Part shown: piece by piece, positions 17,103 through 26,613 of the stretch
Layout of the letters: the number at the start of each line of letters is the position of its first letter
How positions within the stretch are numbered: position 1 is the stretch's first letter
Source: JAQWCH01 sp050952725
GTDB taxonomy: Bacteria; Bacillota_I; Bacilli_A; RFN20; CAG-826
NCBI GenBank assembly: GCA_050952725.1
Contig: JBMNLN010000001.1
Coordinates: 1,116,001 to 1,180,000, forward strand
Length of the DNA: 64,000 nucleotides
Reading direction: 5' to 3'
The notes under the pieces: model-generated
The model's input: the letters and a program-made list of their open reading frames with translations, nothing else
Database searches by the model: none
What the model was told of the DNA's origin: nothing
Made by a program: the position numbers and the translations under genes

Positions 17103-18348
17103 GGCTAGTCACCTCCACGGTTAAAAGGGAAGCCAGACGGAGATTCTTCTTCGCAATTTTGATCATTTCCATCTCCGAGGGAATCGCATACGGACGGAAG
17201 GTTTTAGCGATTTCCACTCCATCTAACTTCACGCTGATTCGCGCTTTTTCTAAAGGGGTTTTGACGCGAAATTTAAGCGAAATCTCCTCTAAATCAGAAT
17301 CGATATCAATGCGTTGTGGCACCACATAACTGATGAGATTACCTGGAAGAACACGGATTTGTTTGCCGCTTTCAAAGCGCGAAGATAAAAGATAATCGGC
17401 CGCCGATTTACCTGCTAGTTCCCCTTCATGAGAAACATAATCGACAATATCGTGAACATGGAGGGCGTTACCACAACTGAAGACCCCAGGGATACTCGTC
17501 TCTAGTTTTTCATCGACCACGGGGCCTTTAGTTGAAGAAATTTCAACACCAGCTTGCATTAAAAGATCATTATTGGGGATTAACCCCACGGATAAGAGCA
17601 AGGTGTCAACCGCGAATTCTTTTTCGGTTCCCGGAATGAATTGGAAGTTTTCATCGACTTGACTGATTTCAATTTTCTCCACCCGATTTTGTCCATAAAC
17701 ATTGCTAATCGTATGACTTAAAAAAAGAGGAATATCAAAGTCGTGCAGGCATTGGACGAGATTTCGGGGCAGACCATTGCTATAAGGCATAATCTCGGCC
17801 ACTCCAAGAACCTCGGCACCTTCAAGTCGCATTCTTCGCGCCATGATGAGACCAATATCTCCTGAACCGAGAATAAAAACCCTCCTACCGACTAAATATC
17901 CACCAATATTGAGAAATTCCTGAGCTTGACCGGCGGTCATAATCCCCACTAAGCGCGAACCTGGAAGCATAATTTGTCCCGCACTGCGTTCATAGCAACC
18001 CGTCGCCATAATCACCGCTCTTGCTTCGAGGATTTGATAGCCATCTTCTTCGTTGGAATAAGCGAGATTTTTATTCGCGTTTAAACTGACGACCATCGTG
18101 TTTAATTTATAGGGAATGCCGCGGCGCTCGACTTCTTGTTGATAGCGCTCTGCGTATTCTGGACCAGTTAATTGTTCGTTAAATACTTCAATGCCAAAAC
18201 CATGATGAATACATTGATTTAAGATTCCCCCTAGAGTTGGACCTTTTTCTAAAATGAGGATATCTTTTACCCCCTGATCGTAGGCGCTAATCGCCGCGGC
18301 TAAACCAGCGCTTCCGCCCCCGACGATTACTAAATCAACTCGTTTCAT
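17095..18348 (-). CDS. FAD/NAD(P)-dependent oxidoreductase of the glycerol-3-phosphate module
   Basis: A 417-aa flavoprotein with an N-terminal FAD dinucleotide motif (VDLVIVGGGSAGLAAA) and a second Rossmann motif for NAD(P) around VFILGSGDIGLIMARRM (residues ~150). Two cysteines lie in LNQCIHHGFG and ATGCYERSAG. The family sits in the conserved trio with a GlpO/GlpA-like dehydrogenase and DUF1667. A likely role is passing electrons from glycerol-3-phosphate oxidation to NAD(P) or another acceptor. It overlaps its neighbours by 4 and 8 nt, so the three are made together. Confidence 0.85.
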   Translation of the reverse strand: MKRVDLVIVGGGSAGLAAAISAYDQGVKDILILEKGPTLGGILNQCIHHGFGIEVFNEQLTGPEYAERYQQEVERRGIPYKLNTMVVSLNANKNLAYSNEEDGYQILEARAVIMATGCYERSAGQIMLPGSRLVGIMTAGQAQEFLNIGGYLVGRRVFILGSGDIGLIMARRMRLEGAEVLGVAEIMPYSNGLPRNLVQCLHDFDIPLFLSHTISNVYGQNRVEKIEISQVDENFQFIPGTEKEFAVDTLLLSVGLIPNNDLLMQAGVEISSTKGPVVDEKLETSIPGVFSCGNALHVHDIVDYVSHEGELAGKSAADYLLSSRFESGKQIRVLPGNLISYVVPQRIDIDSDLEEISLKFRVKTPLEKARISVKLDGVEIAKTFRPYAIPSEMEMIKIAKKNLRLASLLTVEVTSHG

Positions 18349-19787
18349 ACTTGATCACCTCGCGAGGAAGCGATGACAATTTCTGAACCTTCACGATCAT
18401 AATTCACTTTCGTAATCGGAATCTGGTAATGCTTGGCTAAAATCGCCATCACTTGCGTTTGGCAAAAACCCCCTTGGCATTTACCAAAACCAGCCCTGGT
18501 TCTTTTTTTAACCGCTTTTACGGAACGCGGAGGAAGACTGCGATTTAAATATTCTAAAATTTCACCCGCGCTAATTTGCTCGCAACGACAGACAATTTGT
18601 CCGTATTCTGGTTGCTCTTTGATGAGTTTCACCCGTTCTTTTAAAGTCAAATTAGCTAAACGCGTATAAGGTTTAATGCGCGGATTATAATTTTCTCGCG
18701 GCAGTAAAGGCAAACGCCTGGCGACTAATTCTTCCACCACGTAATCACTAATCGCCGGCGAGGCAACCAATCCTGGTGATTCGATGCCTGCCACGTGGAT
18801 AAAGCAAGGGTTTTGGGGACTTTCCTCAATGATAAAATCCCCGCCTGTCGGGGTCGATCTAATGCCCGAAAACGTCCGAATCACTTGATTAAAAGGAATT
18901 TTCGCGATTAAACTCGTGGCGTTTTGCTTTACATAATTTAAGGTCATTTGATCAGTGGCAACTTGGTCTTTTTCCGCGACAAACTCCGAAGAAGGACCGA
19001 TCAGATAATTACCCGCCGTAGTCGGAGTGATCAAAATGCCTTTTCCCGCCTTGGAAGGAAGAGGAAAAATCACGTGATTAACAAACCCGCGTTCAAAGTG
19101 ATCAAGGACGAAATATTCCCCTTTTCGCGGCGTGATTTTAAAATAGTTATCACCGATTAAACGGGCGATATCATCACTGTGAACACCCGCGGCATTAATC
19201 ACCATTTTCGTTTGATAACGGTTGCCTTTTTTCGTGATTAAGGTATAGGTATCACCTTTTTTTTCAACCCCGATGACCCGTTCATTTAAATAAATTTCCG
19301 TTCCATGATCGATGGCATTTTCAATCGCGTGCGCCGTTAGTAAAAACGGATCGACAATCCCCGCCGTTGGCGCATAAAGAGCCCGAAGCGCATGCGGGGT
19401 AATATTAGGTTCAATTTGATGGAGTTCTTCTTTATCGATCAAACGGACCTCAACGCCATTTGCTTTTGCTCTTAAAACCAGTTCATCCAAATGGGCGAGT
19501 TGCTCAACTTCGGTCGCCACCGTTAAAGAACCTATCTGCTGATAGGGGACATCGAGTTCTTTGGAAATTCGCTCAAATTGAGGCACGCTCAGCACATTAA
19601 ATTTGGCCTTTAAAGTATGGGGAAGCGGGTCATAGCCACTATGGACGATCGCGGAATTAGCCATCGTCGCGCCTGCGCAGACATCGTTTTCTTTTTCGAG
19701 AATCGCCACCTTAAATTGATAGGCAGCGAGTTTGCGCGCGATCATCCCCCCGATGACACCCGCGCCAATAATGATAATATCGTACAT
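18345..19787 (-). CDS. FAD-dependent glycerol-3-phosphate dehydrogenase-like protein with [2Fe-2S] tail
   Basis: Starts MYDIIIIGAGVIGG, an FAD-binding Rossmann motif. A DAO domain fills the first ~380 residues and includes MANSAIVHSG and a RKGEYFVLD block. The C-terminus is a BFD-like [2Fe-2S] domain with CRC and GKCQGGFC. This architecture is called an NAD(FAD)-dependent glycerol-3-phosphate dehydrogenase in many anaerobic Firmicutes and is thought to oxidise glycerol-3-phosphate to dihydroxyacetone phosphate. Start ATG 19787 (480 aa) is preferred over an in-frame TTG at 19799. It is first in a three-gene overlapping operon. Confidence 0.85.
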   Translation of the reverse strand: MYDIIIIGAGVIGGMIARKLAAYQFKVAILEKENDVCAGATMANSAIVHSGYDPLPHTLKAKFNVLSVPQFERISKELDVPYQQIGSLTVATEVEQLAHLDELVLRAKANGVEVRLIDKEELHQIEPNITPHALRALYAPTAGIVDPFLLTAHAIENAIDHGTEIYLNERVIGVEKKGDTYTLITKKGNRYQTKMVINAAGVHSDDIARLIGDNYFKITPRKGEYFVLDHFERGFVNHVIFPLPSKAGKGILITPTTAGNYLIGPSSEFVAEKDQVATDQMTLNYVKQNATSLIAKIPFNQVIRTFSGIRSTPTGGDFIIEESPQNPCFIHVAGIESPGLVASPAISDYVVEELVARRLPLLPRENYNPRIKPYTRLANLTLKERVKLIKEQPEYGQIVCRCEQISAGEILEYLNRSLPPRSVKAVKKRTRAGFGKCQGGFCQTQVMAILAKHYQIPITKVNYDREGSEIVIASSRGDQV

Positions 19788-19804
19788 AAATTCACCCAAA
19801 AACT

Positions 19805-19810
19805 ATTATA
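19805..19810 (-). promoter_or_regulatory. -10 box of the glycerol-3-phosphate operon
   Basis: TATAAT on the minus strand 17 nt before the operon's first ATG, with only a weak TTTATT 16 bp upstream as -35. Confidence 0.5.
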
Positions 19811-19915
19811 CATCTTATCACGCACTAATAAACAAACAAAAGCCTGTTATTCGCTATTATTTTTCTGAAATCATATTAGATAAAACGAGTAGGAATTGCA
19901 TAGTTTATTAATTAA

Positions 19916-19945
19916 ACTCCGCATCTTTTTAACTAGATGCGGAGT
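19916..19945 (-). terminator. hairpin terminator after pnp
   Basis: A perfect 10-bp stem ACTCCGCATC / GATGCGGAGT surrounds a 10-nt loop. On the minus strand it is followed by TTTAATTAAT, a weak T-tract. It lies 21 nt after the pnp stop. Confidence 0.75.
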
Positions 19946-19966
19946 GAGGTTAAGATGTGATTTTAT

Positions 19967-22168
19967 CTAACGCTTTTTAAATGGACGGCGATCTCTTGGG
20001 CCATCACCACGACGGGGGCGGGGACGATCTTCTTGGTCGACCCAACCTTCAGGTTTTTCTAAAAATTCGCGATGGCTAACTTTGACCTTGCCGTTTTCAT
20101 CAATGGCGATAACCCGGACTTTGAGTTTATCGCCAAGTTGAACCACATCGCTTGGATGTTCGGTGCGCGTATATGCAAGACGCGAGACGTGGCAGAGCCC
20201 ATCGGTGGTGCCAAAGAGATTGACAAAGCATCCATAATCTTCGATGCGATTGACCACACCTTCGTAATCTTCGCCGACTTTGGCGACTTTGACGATGCCT
20301 TCGATAATCCCTTTCGCTTTATTAATCGTCTCGCGGTTCATATGATAAATCGTCACTTGCCCAGAGTCTTCAATGTCGATTTTGCAATCGTCGCAATCAG
20401 CGATGATTTCATTGATGACTTTGCCGCCCGTGCCGATAACTTCTCGAATCTTATCAGCATCGATAAAGAAAGTATCCATTTTTGGCGCATATTCGCCGAC
20501 ATCTTCTCTTGGTACGGCAATCGTTGCCACTTGCGCCGCACGGATTTCTTCCCGAGCGCGCAACGCTTGGGCTAAGGCTTCACGGAGAATCTCCTTAGTG
20601 ATGCCCTTAATTTTGATATCCATCTGCAAAGCGGTTATCCCTTTGGAAGTTCCGGCAACTTTAAAGTCCATATCGCCGAAATGGTCTTCTAAACCTTGGA
20701 TATCCGTCAAAATTGTATAAGGGTGTTGACCATCTAAGGGCCCGGAGGTGATTAATCCCATCGCAATCCCAGTCACCGTATCAGAAATCGGAACCCCGGC
20801 TGCCATTAACGCCATTGAGGAAGCACAAATTGAAGCTTGCGAGGAAGAGCCATTACTTTCAAGGACTTCTGAGACTACGCGAATCGTATAGGGGAAAGTT
20901 TCTTCATTGGGAATCACGGCACTTAAAGCTCGTTCGCCTAAATGTCCATGCCCGATTTCCCGGCGCCCAACCGCCCCTAAACGCTTGATGTCGTTGACCG
21001 AGAAAGGCGGGAAATTATATTGATGCATAAAGCGCCGTTCAGTTTCATCGGAGAGATCATCGATGATTTGCGCATCGCTTTTAGCTCCCAAGGTAACGAC
21101 AGATAAAACTTGGGTTTGTCCACGAGTGAAAATAGCGGAACCATGGACGCGGGGAAGGACATCCACCACACATGTCAACGGACGAACTTCATCGACTTTT
21201 CTTCCGTCAGGACGGACTTTTTCTTCAGTGATCAACCGGCGAATTTCATCGGCGACGACACCTTCTAATAAATCCTCGACTTGGCTCAGCGTTTTGGCTT
21301 TAACCGCATCAGATTCATATTCACGCTCTTCAAAGACTTCACGAACGATGTCTTTGGCCGCTTCAATATTGACTTCTCGTTCTAATTTATCAAAGGTCGC
21401 AATCGCTTTTTTCAAAGGTTCAGTGCCGAGTTTGCGCACTTCTTCAACTAATTCAGGCGCGGGTAAGACGAGGACCACTTCGCGTTTTTCCTTGCCAACC
21501 GCAGCGATGATTTCCTTTTGGAAACGGCATAATTCTTTAATTGCTTGATGCCCAAACATCAAAGCATCAAGCATATCTTCTTCGGAAATTTCTAAAGCGC
21601 CCGCTTCGACCATGTTAATCGCTTCTTCCGTACCAGCGACTGTTAAATCCAAATCAGAAAGCGCTCTTTCTTCAGCGGTAGGGTTGATGAGTAATTGCCC
21701 ATTAACCCGCCCGACAAAAACCCCAGCAATCGGACCATCAAAGGGAATATCACTAATCCCAATTGCTAAGGAAGCCCCAAACATCGCTGCCATTTCCGCT
21801 GGCGCATCGGGGTCGACACTTAAAACAGTGTTGATCACTTGAACTTCATTGCGGAACCCTTCAGCAAACATCGGACGCAAAGTGCGGTCAATCATCCGCC
21901 CGCTTAAAACCGCGTGTTCGCTCGAGCGACCTTCACGACGTAAAAAGCCGCCAGGAATTCTCCCTGCCGCATAAATTTTTTCGACAAATTCCACCGTTAA
22001 GGGGAAGTAATCAAGGGTGCTTGGGGTATGGGCACCAACGACAGTGCTTAAAACGACACTATCATTTAGGCGGACTAGGACCGCCCCATCAGCTTGTTTA
22101 GCGAGTTCACCGGTCTCCACTTGGAGATTTTTCCCAGCAAAGTCTAAACAGAAGACTTTCTTTTCCAT
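19967..22168 (-). CDS. pnp: polyribonucleotide nucleotidyltransferase (PNPase)
   Basis: A 3'-5' phosphorolytic RNA-degrading enzyme, 733 aa. There are two RNase PH-like domains (first ~residues 1-210, second ~310-550), with the phosphate-binding SNGSSSQAS block and the catalytic MDFKVAGT and ITALQMDIK region. A KH domain (IREVIGTGGKVINEI) and an S1 domain (GVVNRIEDYGCFVNLF) follow, with a basic Arg/Pro tail. RBS GAGG before the ATG. In Bacilli pnp directly follows rpsO; here 27 kb of sugar-use genes lie between them. Confidence 0.97.
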   Translation of the reverse strand: MEKKVFCLDFAGKNLQVETGELAKQADGAVLVRLNDSVVLSTVVGAHTPSTLDYFPLTVEFVEKIYAAGRIPGGFLRREGRSSEHAVLSGRMIDRTLRPMFAEGFRNEVQVINTVLSVDPDAPAEMAAMFGASLAIGISDIPFDGPIAGVFVGRVNGQLLINPTAEERALSDLDLTVAGTEEAINMVEAGALEISEEDMLDALMFGHQAIKELCRFQKEIIAAVGKEKREVVLVLPAPELVEEVRKLGTEPLKKAIATFDKLEREVNIEAAKDIVREVFEEREYESDAVKAKTLSQVEDLLEGVVADEIRRLITEEKVRPDGRKVDEVRPLTCVVDVLPRVHGSAIFTRGQTQVLSVVTLGAKSDAQIIDDLSDETERRFMHQYNFPPFSVNDIKRLGAVGRREIGHGHLGERALSAVIPNEETFPYTIRVVSEVLESNGSSSQASICASSMALMAAGVPISDTVTGIAMGLITSGPLDGQHPYTILTDIQGLEDHFGDMDFKVAGTSKGITALQMDIKIKGITKEILREALAQALRAREEIRAAQVATIAVPREDVGEYAPKMDTFFIDADKIREVIGTGGKVINEIIADCDDCKIDIEDSGQVTIYHMNRETINKAKGIIEGIVKVAKVGEDYEGVVNRIEDYGCFVNLFGTTDGLCHVSRLAYTRTEHPSDVVQLGDKLKVRVIAIDENGKVKVSHREFLEKPEGWVDQEDRPRPRRGDGPRDRRPFKKR

Positions 22169-22208
22169 TTTCTACCTCTTTTTTCTTTTCCTTTATAGAT
22201 ACGTGATT

Positions 22209-22217
22209 ATTATATCA
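22209..22217 (-). promoter_or_regulatory. extended -10 promoter of pnp
   Basis: TGATATAAT (TGnTATAAT) on the minus strand 41 nt before the pnp start, without a good -35. An imperfect inverted repeat (CGCATT / AATGCG, 22230-22249) covers the -35 area. Confidence 0.6.
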
Positions 22218-22374
22218 CATTAGTGAAAGCGCATTGCATTTTAAATGCGTGATGTTGGCTTTTGTCATCTGAGATTAAGTCTCGTTTCTTCTAAGAAATC
22301 ATATCAATCGAGAAATTATTATTTTTGCTTTGCCATGTATAACTTCAACTCATGAATTTAATCTGTCTTAAGTG

Positions 22375-22402
22375 TTTACAATTTAGTGATTACCTATACA
22401 AT
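22375..22402 (+). promoter_or_regulatory. promoter of the HpcH/HpaI aldolase gene
   Basis: TTTACA (22375-22380), a 16-bp spacer and TACAAT (22397-22402). The start codon is at 22422, with GGAGG 8 nt upstream, so the leader is only about 13 nt long. Confidence 0.55.
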
Positions 22403-22421
22403 TGAAATGGAGGTTGATACC

Positions 22422-23195
22422 ATGAATTTTAGAAAACTCGTCAAGGACCGCGCCCAACTATGCGGAACCCATGTTAGTTTAACTGACCCAGCAATTTCTG
22501 AGATTTTTGGGGCGGTTGGTTTTGATTACTTATGGATTGATATGGAGCACACCGAACTCACACCAGAAATTGTCCATCGCCACATCATGGCTGCAAAAAG
22601 TCAAGGTACACCGTGTTTGGTCAGGGTTCCGGTTCATGATTTAACTAACACGAAACGCCTTCTTGAAATCGGACCGGACGCGATTGTTTTTCCGATGGTG
22701 CAAAATTATGAAGACGCCAAAGAACTTCTTTCTTGGACTCTTTACCCCCCTTTTGGCAAAAGAGGATGTGGTCCACGGAATGCGGTCCGATACGGATTAG
22801 ATGATGAAGTTTACTACCGCAATCAAGGACACATTGAAAAAATGGCACGCTTGGTCATGATTGAAACCCAAACCGCGGTTGATGACATCGAAAAAATTGC
22901 TTCATTAGCATACCTTGATGGCGTGATTGTCGGCATGTTTGATTTATCTGGCTCGATTAATCAATTAGGCAATATTTACTGTGAAAAGAACATCGAGATG
23001 CTGAAAAAAGTTATCGCATCATGCAAAAAACACAAGATATCTTGCGGGATTTCACTAACGGCCTCCGATACCGAAACAATTAAATTCTTCTATGATTTAG
23101 GCGTCAATATGATCTCGGTCGGGGCTGATACTGATTGGCTTGGGCGCGGGGCCAAAGTTGCCAGAGAAAATTTAAGAAAAATCCAAGGAAAGTAG
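22422..23195 (+). CDS. HpcH/HpaI family aldolase (2-keto-3-deoxy-rhamnonate/glucarate aldolase-like)
   Basis: A 257-aa class II metal-dependent aldolase of the HpcH/HpaI (YfaU/RhmA, GarL) family. Visible motifs are FDYLWIDMEHTEL, VRVPVHD and the GCGPRNA loop, MIETQTAVDDIE with the metal-binding Glu, and VGMFDLSGSI with the metal-binding Asp. Such enzymes split 2-keto-3-deoxy sugar acids into pyruvate and an aldehyde. With a GH78 rhamnosidase in the island, 2-keto-3-deoxy-L-rhamnonate is a reasonable substrate, but this is inference. ATG 22422 has a strong RBS; an upstream in-frame codon at 22386 does not. It converges with the HAD gene 8 nt away and is the only plus-strand enzyme of the island. 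Confidence 0.85.
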   Translation: MNFRKLVKDRAQLCGTHVSLTDPAISEIFGAVGFDYLWIDMEHTELTPEIVHRHIMAAKSQGTPCLVRVPVHDLTNTKRLLEIGPDAIVFPMVQNYEDAKELLSWTLYPPFGKRGCGPRNAVRYGLDDEVYYRNQGHIEKMARLVMIETQTAVDDIEKIASLAYLDGVIVGMFDLSGSINQLGNIYCEKNIEMLKKVIASCKKHKISCGISLTASDTETIKFFYDLGVNMISVGADTDWLGRGAKVARENLRKIQGK

Positions 23196-23203
23196 CAATA
23201 CTT

Positions 23204-24067
23204 CTATTTAATATTTAAAAACTCTTCGATTTCTTCAAAGGTATCGACCATTTTAATGCATTCTTTATCAAGTCCGGAAGCGATTAAATTTCCATCTTTG
23301 AAACCGATGACGTTTATCCCCGCTAGTCTTGCTGATAAAACCCCAGCCGAACTATCTTCAATCACGATCGCATCACCAAAATCCTCGATTTCAAGACCTA
23401 ATGCTAACTCGCGATAAATCCAAGGGTGAGGTTTAGCCGCTAATTCCCCTAGCGTGCCATACTCACCTTTATTTTTTTGTCGGCCCCCTGTGATGATCGA
23501 ATCATAAAATTCCAAGGGATCACCTAAAGCGATTAATTTAAAAGCCGAGACGATTTCTGGAATTGCTTTATAATCCAATCCGCTGGTCGCTAAGCCAATT
23601 TTAATGCCATTTCGCTGGAGTTTAACTAAAAAATCTCTTAATCCTGGCCTTGGCTTAAACGCATTGATGTTGCCGCGACCTTCCATAATCTGATTAAGCT
23701 CATCACGAGCAATTTTATGATAACAGGCTAAGGCTTCGGAAATCTCTTGAGAAAAACCATATTTTTCTTTGCAGTATTCCAAATGTTCAAAGGTCGAGAA
23801 ACCACTGACAAAAGGCACATCATCAAAAGACAAGCGGAATGATGCATCTGCTAACATTTCGCGACATGTGAGTTCAATCAAATACATCCAGAATTCTTCG
23901 CTCTCGACCGTAGTCCCATCAAGATCCATCAAAACATATTTTGTCGTCTTGTTTTTAACCGTTTTTCTCAATGGATAAATAACCTCAACCCCACATTGAT
24001 TGATTTGGACAAAGGTTTGATTGCCTTTTTCAAAGAATTCAATTCCATTAACTTGATATTTATTCAT
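23204..24067 (-). CDS. HAD-superfamily hydrolase, beta-phosphoglucomutase-like
   Basis: 287 aa. Motif I is LMDLDGTTVES (about residue 47), motif II GLATSGL, the Lys lies in the KPHPWIY loop and motif IV is VIEDSSAGVLSARLAG. The cap between motifs I and II is helical, as in subclass I HAD phosphatases and beta-phosphoglucomutases. The ~40 residues before motif I are extra for the family and of unknown role. It overlaps the GH2 gene by 8 nt at the end of the island's minus-strand operon, so a sugar phosphate released from the island's glycan is the likely substrate. Confidence 0.8.
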   Translation of the reverse strand: MNKYQVNGIEFFEKGNQTFVQINQCGVEVIYPLRKTVKNKTTKYVLMDLDGTTVESEEFWMYLIELTCREMLADASFRLSFDDVPFVSGFSTFEHLEYCKEKYGFSQEISEALACYHKIARDELNQIMEGRGNINAFKPRPGLRDFLVKLQRNGIKIGLATSGLDYKAIPEIVSAFKLIALGDPLEFYDSIITGGRQKNKGEYGTLGELAAKPHPWIYRELALGLEIEDFGDAIVIEDSSAGVLSARLAGINVIGFKDGNLIASGLDKECIKMVDTFEEIEEFLNIK

Positions 24068-26531
24068 TGTTCAATCCTCGAAAAACTTTAAATTGCAATC
24101 CATCAATATCGATTTCTTCATCAGCATGGATGAATACCGTTTTTGTCGCACCTTTTTCTAGGGTGAGATAATTATCACTATACACATACTTAAAGTTGTC
24201 AGGGAAATGTAAAAATAAACTCTTGATGAATGATTTGGCTTTGATTACGACTTTAATTTCATGTTGACTGATGCTGGAAACTTGCGCATCAAATGCCTCC
24301 CCAAAACGGGAATAGGCAAACATTTTCGGAGAATAAATCACATTCTTTTTCTCACCGTGTTCCATATATTCTGCCGCGAAATAAATATCATTTTGGTAGT
24401 CAGAGTAATCAATAACTTTGCGAAAGACAATTTCCGGAGTTACATCTACCTTGATTGATTCCGCATGCAATATTTCACCTTCATAATTCTTGACATATAT
24501 TGCGACATCTGAAACAAAGTTCTGCATCGTTTGATTATCGACAAAAAAGTTGGTTTTCCCATGATAATCTTCGAAAAAACTCACCAGTAAAGGAGCATAG
24601 GATTTCTTGAGTTGGTAATAGGCTTCTTTGGGTTCTAAAAAATAATCCACGACCGCCCATGTTCCGCTTGGCCAAATATCATTGAACATCCAATTTAGAA
24701 AGGCGCCGGTAATTTCTTTATGAGCCCGAGAAAATTCACATTCAGCCCGTAAGGCTTCCGCATGAGCAATCATCGATTTTTGAACAAAATCTTCCAGTCC
24801 ATCAACGCGATCAAACAATTGCTCGGCATAATAAACTTCTCTTTGGGGGAATTCCATTCGGATGGCCGCATAAGGATTATCCATAAAGCGATCTAACCAC
24901 ATCTCGTTTATCGGCCACAATTTATCTTCGGGGAAGATTTTCTTCAGCGTTTCCACCGAGGAAGGCCCAAGGACGGCACATTCGGAAATAAACGGTACGA
25001 TTTGTGAAGCAACATGTTTGCGATAATCACCTAATCCTCTTTCAAGAGCTAATTCATAATGGTTGTGATGGGAATCACCACTATGGGGATCATTACCAAT
25101 ATCGGAATATGAATATGGAGATTGTCGCCGATAGGGACGTGTGCCATCTAAAGCTTGCACTAAGCCGTATAAAGCGACATTGACTAGATGATCACCATGG
25201 GTGATGCAATTGCCATAACTTCCCGTTTTTTCATTGCCACCACACCAATATATGAGCGATGGATGATTTCTTAAACGCTTAATTTGATAGGTGGCTTCGT
25301 CCATAAAATTATCGACAAATTCCTTGTTATCATCAGGAATATCCGCACAGGCAAAGGCAAAATCTTGCCATACTAAAATTCCTGCCTCATCGCATAAATC
25401 ATAGAAAATATCTTTTTCATATGCGCCACCACCCCAAATTCGCAGGATATTGGCATTCATCTTTTGGGCTAAAGAGATTAACTTTCGATATTTATCATCT
25501 TGCATTACGCCAGAAAAACACTCTGGCGGCACCCAGTTGCTACCTTTGAGATAAATCTTTTTCCCATTGATATAAAAATCCATTGATATCATATTATCGG
25601 CAACTGGATCTTCTCTGATTTCAACTGAACGGAAACCGATTTTTCCTTCTTTACAATCTTTGACAACACCATCGCGCACAAGTTCAACGCGGTAATTATA
25701 TAAAGAGGGCTTTCCATAGCCAACTGGCCACCACAATTCAACCTGATCGAACTTTTTTACAAAGTAATTCTTCATTCCAGTCACGGGAATTTCAAATTTG
25801 CTAAAGTCATTTCCGTTGGGAGTTTGAGAAATATAGTAAACCAGTTTATCATTTTTGGCCTCTTCACCTTTTTTCAACAATTCTAAATTGGGATCAAGGA
25901 GATCTTTGATATCGTAATTGATTTCTGTAAATAATTTCAAATTACCGCGATTATCGGCAACAACTTGAATATCGACAATTTGATGTTTGTTTTTAAATTC
26001 AATCAGGACATCATCAATAATCCCATATGCGCAAATTTTCGGAGCCCAATCCCAACCAAAGTGGCATTGCGGTTTCCGAATAAACATTCTCGGAAGGTTA
26101 AAAATCGCAAAATAACCAGTTGTATCAATTTGTTCCATGGCCTTCAAGGTCGAACGCATAATCACTTTAACGACGTTCCTTCCCAGTTTTAAAAACGTTT
26201 TAATCTGATATTTGTATAACAAGAAGGCATTCTTGGTTGAACCTAAGAAATGATCATTGATATAAATATCGGCGAACAAATCAATTCCTTTAAATACTAG
26301 ATTGACACTTTCAGCTTCAAATTCTTCTTTATTGATAACAAACTCTTTGGTGTAGATATAATCATGATGTCCAATCCATTCGGCATCTTTGTAATTTTCC
26401 CCAACATAAGGATTAGAAATCAATTTGGCGTTATAGAAATCAATCGTGATATCGCCAGGAACTTGGGACACTATTTGTTGTTTTTGATTTGATAGGGTCC
26501 ATTCGCCATTTAATAAAAGTGTTTTTCTCAT
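24060..26531 (-). CDS. beta-mannosidase, glycoside hydrolase family 2
   Basis: An 823-aa cytoplasmic exo-enzyme (no signal peptide). Beta-sandwich domains at the N-terminus (LLLNGEW, SNPYVGENYKD) lead into the TIM barrel with RIWGGGAYE. The acid/base Glu is in YWCGGNEKTG (about residue 433) and the nucleophile Glu in FISECAV (about 515). This pattern is that of beta-mannosidases rather than beta-galactosidases. ATG 26531 has AAGGAG 9 nt upstream. It follows DUF624 after an 81-nt gap holding a palindrome and is coupled to the HAD gene. Confidence 0.9.
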   Translation of the reverse strand: MRKTLLLNGEWTLSNQKQQIVSQVPGDITIDFYNAKLISNPYVGENYKDAEWIGHHDYIYTKEFVINKEEFEAESVNLVFKGIDLFADIYINDHFLGSTKNAFLLYKYQIKTFLKLGRNVVKVIMRSTLKAMEQIDTTGYFAIFNLPRMFIRKPQCHFGWDWAPKICAYGIIDDVLIEFKNKHQIVDIQVVADNRGNLKLFTEINYDIKDLLDPNLELLKKGEEAKNDKLVYYISQTPNGNDFSKFEIPVTGMKNYFVKKFDQVELWWPVGYGKPSLYNYRVELVRDGVVKDCKEGKIGFRSVEIREDPVADNMISMDFYINGKKIYLKGSNWVPPECFSGVMQDDKYRKLISLAQKMNANILRIWGGGAYEKDIFYDLCDEAGILVWQDFAFACADIPDDNKEFVDNFMDEATYQIKRLRNHPSLIYWCGGNEKTGSYGNCITHGDHLVNVALYGLVQALDGTRPYRRQSPYSYSDIGNDPHSGDSHHNHYELALERGLGDYRKHVASQIVPFISECAVLGPSSVETLKKIFPEDKLWPINEMWLDRFMDNPYAAIRMEFPQREVYYAEQLFDRVDGLEDFVQKSMIAHAEALRAECEFSRAHKEITGAFLNWMFNDIWPSGTWAVVDYFLEPKEAYYQLKKSYAPLLVSFFEDYHGKTNFFVDNQTMQNFVSDVAIYVKNYEGEILHAESIKVDVTPEIVFRKVIDYSDYQNDIYFAAEYMEHGEKKNVIYSPKMFAYSRFGEAFDAQVSSISQHEIKVVIKAKSFIKSLFLHFPDNFKYVYSDNYLTLEKGATKTVFIHADEEIDIDGLQFKVFRGLNNE

Positions 26532-26554
26532 AATCAAGTACTCCTTTTTTATTT

Positions 26555-26566
26555 ATGTTATAACAT
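26555..26566 (-). promoter_or_regulatory. 12-bp palindrome before the GH2 gene
   Basis: ATGTTATAACAT is a perfect palindrome 23 nt before the GH2 ATG, in the only sizeable gap of the lower part of the operon. It may be an operator or contain a -10 (TATAAC). No clear -35 was found. Confidence 0.3.
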
Positions 26567-26613
26567 TAGCACAACAATCATCTTTTCATCTTTCGCTAAA
26601 TTAATTCACATAG

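Noticed and set aside
20072..20575. Long plus-strand open frame opposite pnp
   Set aside because: It is antisense to a well-conserved gene, has no RBS or promoter, and its composition follows the pnp codons.
22230..22249. Catabolite-repression (cre-like) site upstream of pnp
   Set aside because: TGAAAGCGCATTGC nearby fits the consensus only partly, and the CGCATT/AATGCG repeat does not match a cre site; kept only as a note on the promoter.
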